This document shows, one piece after another, positions 54,581 through 64,000 of a DNA stretch of 64,000 nt. Source of the DNA: Agrypnia vestita. Lineage: Eukaryota > Arthropoda > Insecta > Trichoptera > Phryganeidae. A program made the translations under genes and the position numbers. The number at the start of each line of letters is the position of its first letter. Position 1 is the stretch's first letter. The stretch lies in the NCBI GenBank assembly GCA_016648135.1, contig JADDOH010001549.1, forward strand, positions 1 to 64,000, given 5' to 3'. Under the pieces are notes generated by a model. That model was not told where the DNA came from and made no database searches. It saw nothing but the letters and a program-made list of their open reading frames with translations.

Positions 54581-54717
54581 GGCCCGGTTGCTTCAAGTTG
54601 GATCAAAGTAAGCGTTCGTTTAAAGCATAGATTTTTGCATTCTCCAACAATCAAACAATCCATTTTTCTATGCTTTAAACGAGCGCTTACTTTAATCCAA
54701 CTTGAAACAACCGGCCC
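54581..54717. mobile_element. Hairpin MITE, 51-bp TIRs
   Basis: Arms 54581-54631 and 54667-54717 match in 47 of 51 positions, beginning GGCCCGGTTG(C/T)TTCAAGTT. A one-armed relative, GGCCCGGTTGTTTCAAGTTT, is at 59306. No ORF. Confidence 0.85.
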
Positions 54718-55419
54718 GAACCCAATTGCTTTACTTAATTTTTAATTAAAACAAACCTGTCTTTTTTTTCAATGATATTTTTTTGTATAAAAATATGAAT
54801 ACAAAAACTCTAAAATAATTTTCATCATCGCCTGCATTCTGTTATATGAATTACTTACAGTGTTTGTACTCTGAGCAACCTTAACAATTGTGTAAACATC
54901 ATATTTCTTTTTAATATTTGAGGTGTTTTTTTATTAAAAGTGTTATACATATATACTTGTGTATTCAAATGTACATATTAAATAAAAAAACTTGCTATCT
55001 ATTTGAAGATGTTGAGAGCCTACCAAAAAACACAAAGTGCTGCTCTTAATTATTTATTTCAACATTTTTATAAAAACATTGTTTATCATTTGTTGTAAAA
55101 ACAAATGACTAGTGTAATATTGATGTATGTATTGAGAAAAAAATTATTTCAGTATTAAATAATGTTATAATACTAAATTGTATTCAAAATTTCTTGCCAT
55201 AATTTTCTTTTAAATCTAGGATGATTTTTTGGATTTTTAATGTGTTGGACATAATTATAAATATTTTTAGATTTGTTTGTAAAATGATTTTGTTTTATAA
55301 AAAGTTACATACTAGGTAAAATATAAGTTTTGTTTTTCTTATTAATAATATTTTAATTATTTTCATTCGTAAGGAACAGTGTAATATGTATGCCTGGAAA
55401 AAAGTTTTAAAAGAGGGCC

Positions 55420-55760
55420 TGATCGAGCATATATTATATTTGCATATGTTATATTAAGCAGATATTTTATACAAACCGTATGGATGTGTAGAGATTCGAT
55501 TATCAACGTTTCGCTGATATTCTGGGCAGGAACGAGCAAACAAGGGTGGTTCTTCGGACCTCGCTTGTTTTAACCAATAACATTAGCTCGCTGAAAGGCG
55601 CGCGCAGTATGAGATACTTACTGTTGAGGCGGAGATATTAATTTTTTTATTTATTTATTTATTTATTTTTAGCGAAATTTAAAATAAATTAAATTTTAAT
55701 AAATATTATTATTAAGTTCTACGGGTTAAGTATTTTTATGTGTTCTACGGGTTAAGTATT
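55420..55760. repeat. Diverged repeat related to the MITE at 20828, plus a 24-bp tandem duplication
   Basis: The GATATTTTATAC(A)AACCGTATG block and GAGATTCGATT...ACGTTTCGCTGATATT resemble the interior of 20828-20987. Further on, TTCTACGGGTTAAGTATTTT occurs twice in tandem (about 55717 and 55742). Confidence 0.45.
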
Positions 55761-56304
55761 TTTATGCGGAGATATTCCTTGCTTTTTTCCAAAAAGCGGT
55801 TTCCCCCTATGTCAAAATCAGTCCAGGGGTGGTCCAGGGTAGCTTGATCGTAGTCATCCAGGTAGCAGTCCAAGTAACACGCAGGATCGAAAAACAGTAG
55901 AAATAAAAAAGCAAAGATGTAGTTAGTCTAGAGGTGAGCACAGCAATCCATTCCAAGCATGCGCCCGCCTCTATTTATTTCAAGCAATCCAATTGGCTTC
56001 TGTGAAGCTCTGTGTCGCTGGGCATCGAGCAATGAGGCATTAGCCACCAGGTGGCCGTTGTATGGACTGCTAACTTTAGGAGTCGTAGTAGCTCCAGTAC
56101 TATATCATCTTATACAGCCCTTATCGGGCCTATACTCACATGTTTATATTTTTAACAAAGCAAAAACTTAAAGCAACACAATCCACCAAGCATGCTTGGC
56201 CTGACCACCAGAATTTATTTACTGGCCACTTATATGCACTTGTGTTCACATTTGATGAAAATCAACAACAATTGATAAATAACATTATAGGTACCAAAAT
56301 CACA
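55761..56304. other. Unassigned stretch with a 70-codon frame
   Basis: The frame at 55959-56171 encodes a serine-rich start and a hydrophobic segment (LLTLGVVVAPVLYHLI). I do not recognise it, and with no splice context or homologue I cannot call it a gene. Confidence 0.25.
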
Positions 56305-56306
56305 TA

Positions 56307-57120
56307 AAGTCGAACTCGGTTATAACGAGCACGACGGGACCGACTAAATTTGCTCCTTATAACCGAGTCTCCTTATATCCGGGATAGGTAAATTTCACTT
56401 TCTAATTTTTTTTGATTGTGTGATGTCATTTTCAAGAGCAGCTAAATAAACATCCTTAATTTTCCAGAGCGATGAAACTGTAAAAGACGATAGTGAAAAC
56501 TTTTTACAGACTTCGGAATTTTTGGCGCCGCGTTCTATTTCACGAATAATTTTGACTTTTTCGCGAACCGAGAGACATTTTCATTTGTTGGTGGACATGT
56601 TTCCGATAGAAGAATTCGCGTTTAACTGACTAGGCTTTTAAATGCTAATACAGTAAACTGCATAAAACAAACTGTCACCTCAAACATTTTGGAAACCAGT
56701 TATGACAGTTCTCGACCTTCAGTTCGGCATTCCTTTGATAAGAAATGCCGGTGAACTAATTTTTGCCTGTGCACGTGGCATTTTTGGACACACTTTGTGT
56801 ACATCATAAAATGAACCCTAATTAAGTGCGAGCCACTTGTGCGAACCACTTGTGCGAGCCGCTTGTGCCCGCCGCTTGTGCGAGCCGCTTTAAAAGCATT
56901 GTTCATTGTTATGAGTAGGTACGTATTTGTTTTTTTTTACTGTAACTCAAGCAAATATGTATGCAGAGTTTCAAAATTTGCTCCGTATATCCGGGAATCG
57001 CGCTCCTTATAACCGAGAAGGATAGTATGGGAATATGCGCAAATCAAAATCAATTCACAGTTTTGCTCATTATAGCCGAGATCTCCTTATACCCGAGCTC
57101 GTTATAACTAAGTTCGACTG
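56307..57120 (-). mobile_element. pogo/Tigger-like deletion derivative with HTH remnant
   Basis: TIRs (A/C)AGTCGAACT(C/T)(G/A)GTTATAACGAGC lie at both ends and are flanked by TA (56305-56306, 57121-57122). On the - strand from 56598 a start MSTNK is followed by a stop, then KCLSVREKVKIIREIERGAK and NSEVCKKFSLSSFTVSSLWK (to about 56460). That is the N-terminal helix-turn-helix DNA-binding part typical of pogo/CENP-B-like transposases. The DDE domain is absent. Repeated CTCCTTATAACCGAG words lie inside both ends. Confidence 0.88.
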
Positions 57121-57122
57121 TA

Positions 57123-57860
57123 TTTCCATTTATCCCTCACTCATATGTTACTCATGATCGGGCGCACCTGCACGACACACTACTGCAAATATCAAAAGTC
57201 CTTTTTAGGGCCATCGTTGGATCCTGTCCAATACAGCTAGTGATATCACAGTGCCTTCAAGAGAATGAATACCCTCTTGCCTTAGGGGCCAACTAGTACT
57301 AAGGGCGGAAGCTTCACTCTCCTGAAGATGCAGTGATATGACTTCAGTGAAACATCATAAATCGAATCTCTAGACATCCATTAACAGTTCGTATAAAGTA
57401 TCGGTTTTATTTCAATACTTAAATATCTTGAACGACTGTAACATAAACCTTTATATTAGATACTTGCGAAACCCACACAATTTTTTACGTATATGTTACA
57501 GCGAATTTCCTGTGAGACTATATTTTCACTAGTAGAAATGTATTTTACCCGGTCGTGCAGAGTAGGGGCAGTGAAATTATCTCAATCAATGAATTTACAG
57601 ATTCACTACATATTATCTGTTAAAATATATTTTGTCCACGAAGGCGCGCATTTCTCAAAGCATAGACAATATGGCTAGGCGCGCACTACAATCAGGCATA
57701 ATGTCGCACCGCAGTGTTGTAACAAAGGGTTTTGAATTGTACTGCGCGCACTTAAGCGGCAAAATAATGCAGCCACGCAACGGCGAAAAATCTGTAACAT
57801 GTTACAACTCGCTTGCGGCGCGGCGGTTAGTGACAGAATTACGTATCTTTTTAAAGTCTT
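57123..57860. other. Unassigned stretch
   Basis: No recognised feature. GC-richer with CpG at 57640-57830 but no known protein phrase. Confidence 0.35.
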
Positions 57861-57864
57861 AAAA

Positions 57865-58440
57865 TGTCCATTTATAATATTTGTCCATTATTATTCTTAA
57901 ATATTTGTTATTAGATTTCGGTTTATGTCTAGTACAGTCATTATTGAATGCAATATCATTACTACAATTTTTGCAATGAATCGTTATTTTAATTAGATCT
58001 ACAGGTACATCGTCCTGTAATATTAAAGGAACGATATATTTTCTGAATTAAGTGAGAAAACATTGTCATGTAATCATTCTTTGATTACATTTATATTGTG
58101 ATTAGCTGCAATAGTAATATCATTGCATGTTTTGTTCTAAAGAATTATTGCAATGTCATCAGCAAATGCTATCTTTTTCTCACGTTATTTAAACACTTGG
58201 TTTTTACATAAATTAAAAATAAGATGGATCTGATAATATTCCCCTGTGGGATTGCAAAATCCAGATTAAATTTCATAGGTAAATGATTTAATTCGATATG
58301 TGGATATCTTGTTTGATTCTTGTTCACTTATACACTGTGATATAGATCTGTAATCACTTTTTGTTACGTGTCTTTTTGTTTTCTTCAAAAAAGTACCTAG
58401 TATTGATAGGAGCATCCTCAAGTAATTTAAGAATAAAATA
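57865..58440 (-). mobile_element. LINE reverse-transcriptase relic
   Basis: On the - strand the phrases FNLDFAIPQGNIIRSILFLI (about 58280-58220), KKIAFADDIAIIL (about 58180-58140) and NNKYLRIIMDKYYKW (about 57912-57868) are in RT palm order (PQG, FADD, YLGIxxD). The catalytic FADD is kept. Stops occur between blocks. Clade undetermined. Confidence 0.75.
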
Positions 58441-61004
58441 AAAACAAAAAAGTCAATAATTGCATATTCTAAGAATCTTTAGAATAAATAATTAATAACC
58501 ACAAAATAATATATAGTAATTAAATTAGTTTGACATGACTGTTATTTTTTTGCCTCGCCTTGAGTAATTTTCCTACAGACTACGGAAGTTAGATTGGGTT
58601 CATCAGTTTCAGTAATGAAGCTGAAACTTGAGAGGTTCATGTACCTACTGGATGTTATTTTTGAGTGTAATTAGAAACAACATGAACTCTGCTATATGTT
58701 TCATTTGTAACAAAGTGGCTCTCTACTTTGTCCCTAAAAAGAAAATATATGCTTGAAAATAATGTACGTTACGACGCTTAACTGAATTTATTCTTAGTTA
58801 ATTTATTCGATAATGACAAAAATTAAATCCTAAAAATATAAGTACCCAATCATTTGATGAGTTTAATCGACTGTCTTTTGTATTATAAGATTATCCCGAA
58901 TATCGTAAGTGTTAGCGATTAAAATTTTAAAAATACTAATCATTGAATATCAAAGCCCAGAGTCCAGAAGTGTAACAGTTCGAGAGACAGAACGCTATCG
59001 CCACAGAATAGAGAATATGCTATCGCTCAAAGGATAAAAATTAGAAATACTACCGCTTTGTAGTGACTTCGGACTAGACTAGTGTGGAATGAGACACAAA
59101 ACGCAAAAGGAATTTTGAAAAACAAGGTCCATGCGCCATTAGAATCTTGTTATTATATAATGAAGAATTGGTGCAGCTGAAACGTTCAACACTTCAGCAT
59201 AACTATTTTAATAATATCCAGTATGTAATGTTGATATGCACAGAAGAAATGAATAACGCACTAAGAACATTTTTCATGCAATAACTTAAATTGTTATTCT
59301 AATAAGGCCCGGTTGTTTCAAGTTTCAAGTTGGTTTTTATTTACGAAACGTATATCAATCTGTCAAGTTTAATTTTGACAGTTCGGAAATGAATATAATT
59401 TCCCTATTAAGATGTCAGTTAAAATATTGTATTAATTTCTATTGGTGAAAATCTGCTTGGATGTGATAAGAATGACCTTGAATATAATTTCTCTAAAATC
59501 AAGTGAAAATATAGACTCATGCGAAATTCAGATTCACTGTTACATATATAAATAAAAAAAATTAAGGCCGGTCATATATTTTGCTTTCACTTCAATGCAC
59601 TCATTGCATGCATGGCAAAGTATAGCATTGTCTATCCAAAACTTAGTTAATCTTTCAGTCATACAGCTGTACAAGATATGCTAAACGGAGTCACTAAGAC
59701 TTAACTCACACGGCTGCGTGCTGTTATTGTAACTGATGACATGGAATAATTGTCTTATCATTGAAAATAATAATGCACCATTAATACAGATCATTCTATC
59801 CTGTCATTGAAAGTTGTCAAAAAGATGTTTGTGCGAATTAGCTCTAATATATACCAGTGGCCACATACAGAACCACTTTATGTTGTATATTCTTGAAAAG
59901 CTTGTTGCAAAAATCCTCCAATTTAAATAGCCCAATCCCCCCATTTATAGTACCAATCAATTCAGTTTCTACTGTATGTAATATATATAAATATATATAT
60001 CAGCGTTATACATATATGTAATATTATTTTAACAAGTTTCAAAAATGTAATTATGAAATATCAAAATGATTTATTGTATGTACCAAGAATATGTATTTAA
60101 ATTAACAATTTGTATGTGTATTTCATCTATTATAAAATTAGATGATTTGTTCGGTGGTATTATTTTTTGAATAATATATTTTGGTTTAATTGTTTTTAAT
60201 AATGTTAAAATTGTGTATTTCATTTATATAAATTAATTGTTGAATATATATAGTTACCTTGTTTTTTCGTGTATGAATTTTATCAATTTCTTCAATGAAT
60301 GCAAATTTGTCAATTTTTTTAATTATTGCCACAATTTTGTTAATCACGTTATCCAAAAAGTTTTCATCTTTTAAATATTATTTGACATAAATAAAATGAT
60401 TATTAAAAATTTTGGTGGATCAGATTTGTGAAACTTTTAACGCTGCAGGCAGCTCTTTATAAATTTAAATATGTACCTATCTTAAAATTTTATATTCTTA
60501 ACTCAACTTATTATACTGTTATATGTACATATCTGGTATGGGAATAAGGTGATGAAAAGGACAAAATAAATGCAGATATATTTGTAGAGCATAGTAGTAT
60601 TTTTCTTATGATTACTTTAAATATGACTACATGTAACATTATTTTGTAAAAATATTCTTCCACTACTAGTCAGTAATGTTTATTTTTGTTGTGGATTTTT
60701 ATTACATATCTAATATTACTATCATCTACCACATATTTAAATTGTTTCTTTTTTACTGTGTGACAAGGCCTTGTCAAGGAACTCTGGTCGTAATCCAATA
60801 TAAATACAAATTATTCAGTCCCAAAATCTCCCTAATTGATTTCAGTGGAATGAGAATTTATTACCTGTCTGGTGTTTAATTTTTTTTTAACAACTATCTA
60901 TAACTTCTACTAGCGATTCTGATGTTTTGAAACCTTATAAATCTTCATTCAACTCACACTTGAGTATAGTACGACCACTATAAGAATGTGATAGACACCC
61001 GCAA
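58441..61004. other. AT-rich stretch without genes
   Basis: Apart from the MITE arm at about 59306-59420 (GGCCCGGTTGTTTCAAGTTT), I see nothing I can name. Simple TA-rich runs lie near 59980-60020 and 60245. Confidence 0.5.
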
Positions 61005-62554
61005 TAGGGTGTGTCACTTTTTTCAACTTTTGATTTTGTCTTCTTCTTGTCTTGGCGCAATAGGGTGTGTCACAGTCTTGAAATACAGAAAATGTTGCAA
61101 AATAACGTTCCAAGTATTAGTAATTAAATGCTTTTTTCTAATAATAATATAGCCAGCATAAGAATAACGCCATATTTAAGTTCATTTTGATAATCTTAAA
61201 TAAGTTAAATACCTATCCTCGTTCGGGCAATTTCATCTTGTTTCGGGTCGCGCTCCCGTTATTCGCACCTCGTTAGGTCAGACCATCAGTGATAAACAAA
61301 ACTCCATACCGAACGGTTGTATTTGTTTGCTTATGAGTGGGCGCGTCATGAAATGAAAGTCAAGTAGTTTAGAACCACAAGCAAAAGTCATCAATTCTCA
61401 AGGGACTCGAACCGTTCTTGAAGTTTGGAAAAATGCAAGCATTGTGAGCCAGCTTCTATTATCATATCGCAAACAGTATAGGCTACTATCGAAAAAATTC
61501 AACAAAGAACCAAAAAGTCAATCGTATTTAGATAAAATAGAAAACTTTATAACTAAATCATAATTCTTTTTGACATTGCTGAATGCAAATGTAAAAATTA
61601 TTCTTCTTGTAAATGTGGAAAAAATAAAACTGTTCCGATTAAAGACCACCCATTTCTTGAAGACCAAAGAACCTTCAGATGCATAGGCATTGGAAACATA
61701 GTTAAAGGAAGAGACAATTGAAAAAATACAAAAAAATTTAAAAAGTTGGCTGAAGTGTGTGATCGTTATGGCATATCGCACAGAGCAGGCGCTGCTATTG
61801 CTTCAGCTACACTGAGTGATATCAGGGAGGCATCAAATGTTGACAAATGACAACAAAATTGTAATAGAATGGGGTATACGAGAGTTTTGAAAGCTCGTGC
61901 CTCGCAAAAATCATTGTCGAGATCTTTTGTGATAGCACAAATCAATTTTGAGAGCGATCATTATTATGACATGATTTCCTGGCAGGATGAGAAAATTACA
62001 TATACTGACCGAGCTACCGCTTTTGAGCTACTTTTAAAGTGAAGAGCTGAGGACTGATTTTCGTCAAACGAAATGTCCGAATATTTGATTTTCCCAAGTT
62101 TCCCTGCCAGTAGATCGAAATCTACTGACTGTGTGTGGCAGGGAAATGTGTGGATGCCTTAAATTGACGACTGTAGCTGCAGGTTCTGAAATACTCTTTT
62201 TGGAAAATTTTGTACGTTTTATAATTTTTTAAAAAAATAATTCAGCTTAAAATTTGCAACCAATTTTTGTTTTAGAACATTATCTATATATATATATATA
62301 TATATATATTAACGAAATTAAGTAATCTGATAAAAATTATGTAGAAGAAAACAGCACTCTTATTACCTCTGAAAAATCACTAAAAACCAACATTTTCAGA
62401 ATATTTGGGTCGCTAGAACGAGCCAAAAGTATACTTGAATTGTAACTTTTTTTATATTTTTGTATAATTATAAATGCAATGCAACTTTTCATAACTATTA
62501 AGTTTTAAAAATAAAAAAATTTTTTTTTTTCACCATACAAAGCGACACACCCTA
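61005..62554 (+). mobile_element. DNA transposon of uncertain superfamily: TIRs, 8-bp duplication, decayed gene
   Basis: TIRs TAGGGTGTGTC(A/G)C bound the element; perfect 8-bp duplications ACCCGCAA lie at 60997-61004 and 62555-62562. The decayed + strand gene reads VLEVWKNASIVSQLLLSYRK (about 61420-61478), a cysteine-rich DIAECKCKNYSSCKCGKNK (about 61563-61630), DHPFLEDQRTFRCIGIGN (about 61645-61698), AEVCDRYGISHRAGAAIASA (about 61750-61808) and FVIAQINFESDHYYDMISW (about 61930-61985). I know similar arthropod sequences only as uncharacterised, repeated proteins. A second copy of the terminal motif, GCAATAGGGTGTGTCAC, lies inside the left end at about 61057. Confidence 0.85.
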
Positions 62555-62864
62555 ACCCGCAACCCATTTGCGTGGCCGGAATCTCATTCTATAGTGGTAC
62601 ATATACATACATGGTTATTTTTGCATGACCAAAACAAAAATCACCATATATTTATAATTATTGTGAAGCATAGCAAAATAAAATGCGTGAAGGTATACTG
62701 CAAACATATTTTATCATTTCTAGATTGTAGAATATATGAGCTTATTAGGTATTAGCTATTGCAGTACTTATCTCAATTTTATTTACACATCGATAGCCAT
62801 AAGTTTTGTACATAATTGTAGTGATTGAAAAAGCAATTGTCATTTGCATATGTGCAATAACATA

Positions 62865-62901
62865 AATGACAATTTATTGGCTATGGCAATAAATTGTCAT
62901 T
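62865..62901. repeat. 14-bp perfect hairpin
   Basis: AATGACAATTTATT (62865-62878) pairs with 62888-62901 around a GGCTATGGC loop; a third related word CAATTGTCATTTG is at about 62834. Confidence 0.8.
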
Positions 62902-63847
62902 TGTTATTTTTTGTTATGGGCACATTGTTTACATATTATGTGTATATGTACAAATACATGTTAATGTTTGTATTTCAAATGTAGTTTATAGGTGTATAAG
63001 GTTTCAGTCATTCACATACATTCCTTAAACCCAAGGTCAATACTACTTTCAGTAAATCTATATTAAATATCATTGAAATATTTTATCATTTTTAAAATGT
63101 CTTAAGGCAAGTTTCTATATACATACATATCAGGCGCGTGCAGTGGGAACATTGAAGCATGACTTTTTTGTAAACATATATTTTGGAAAAAAATAGAAAT
63201 CAAATATTTATGCTACAAATTTTTATGATATATGATAGAAATATTATGAAATATATGTTGTATTCCTATTTTTTTTCCAAATAATTGAAGACCCCATGGC
63301 AAAAAGTTGTTAACTAACATTTTTGTCAAAAATGAGTTAATAAGCCCTCTAAACTAAATATTGTACGCTCTTTCCATTGGAAACAAATTCAGAACTTGAA
63401 AATAATTAGAACATGTTCAAATCAAAGGGATGAACATGTTAACTACACTTTTTCATAAAATTCAAATCAGTTACTAATGGGAAGAACATGTTATTTTCAA
63501 TAATAACATGTTCATGCCATAATTCTGAAATTAACACATTCTTGCCTTTTACTTTGATTGGAATATCTACGGTTAACACAAATTTTACTCTGGCAGTTTG
63601 ACGGATATCATTTGAAGGGTTGTTTGACATTCGTGTTTTACCAAACGAGTTGTTCTATTAAAAATGGGCTCCAGAGGTCAAAAAATGGTGTTGATTTGTC
63701 GACAAATCATCAATCTGTCTTTTGGTGTACCAAGATAGTGTGATAGCAAGAATTCATACGATTTGCATGTTATAATGTACAAAACTGCATTTGAAATGCA
63801 AAAATCTGACAATGAACTTGCAATTCAAAGCAAAGGCACATGCAATA
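62902..63847. other. AT-rich stretch without genes
   Basis: Repeated AACATGTT words at 63410-63520; no gene or named repeat seen. Confidence 0.4.
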
Positions 63848-64000
63848 CAGTAAAACCTCATTATTGCGAAATCTAAGGGACCGAAAAATATCAATTTCGT
63901 TATAACGAATTCCCACATATAACAAATTTTTTTTCCTAATATGTATATTGTGCGCCATGGCAAAAAAAAAGTACCCCGGCCTTAAAAGAGATCGCAAATG
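63848..64000. mobile_element. pogo-like element, one end, cut by window edge
   Basis: TA followed by CAGTAAAACCTCATTATTGC and later GGGACCGAAAAATATC and TTCGTTATAACGAATTCC. The start resembles the ends of 41303-43360 and 56307-57120. Confidence 0.5.

Noticed and set aside
55959..56171. Membrane-protein exon
   Set aside because: One hydrophobic stretch in a 70-codon frame; no homologue recognised and no splice sites that extend it.

Overview
The window is an AT-rich piece of an arthropod, most likely insect, nuclear genome. The evidence is one multi-exon gene with GT-AG introns, several eukaryotic transposon superfamilies, tRNA-derived SINEs, a U2 snRNA fragment and a block of CCTAA/TTAGG-type repeats (the usual insect telomere unit). 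I see no operons or bacterial features. Hemiptera is possible, because some transposase-like families here remind me of aphid-type predictions. That is memory, not something measured.

Only one host gene is convincingly present: a complete D-glucuronyl C5-epimerase (Glce/Hsepi, heparan sulfate modification) on the + strand. It has seven coding exons between 28252 and 49892 that join in phase to give 560 codons and a stop. Its 10.4 kb intron (30013-40420) and 6 kb intron (43551-49525) are packed with transposons. A candidate 5' non-coding exon/promoter lies near 26620-26990.

Left part (1-26600): a decayed mariner copy (1-1005), LINE 3' fragments, three copies of one SINE, and an inverted pair of an unclassified transposase-like family (3415-5475). 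Further along are a non-autonomous Helitron, a ZMYM1/hAT-like pseudogene, several fold-back elements, two CpG-rich islands and telomere-like repeats. The stretch ends in a Helitron zone (23496-26512) with a minisatellite full of heat-shock-element motifs and a broken Helitron Rep/helicase gene.

Middle (26600-49900): the Glce gene. Its large intron holds a hAT MITE with perfect 8-bp target duplications, three Helitron pieces, and an apparently intact DD34D mariner (36823-38108). The mariner sits inside a decayed transposase-like gene on the - strand and splits it. Other introns hold a TA-flanked pogo-like element, a U2 snRNA 5' fragment with 14-bp target duplications, satellite-like repeats, a LINE reverse transcriptase fragment and a mariner relic.

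Right part (49900-64000): further mariner and hAT relics, a fold-back element with a LINE nested in it, a pogo/Tigger-like deletion derivative, a LINE reverse-transcriptase relic, and a 1550-bp element of uncertain superfamily with clear TIRs and 8-bp target duplications. No second host gene was recognised.
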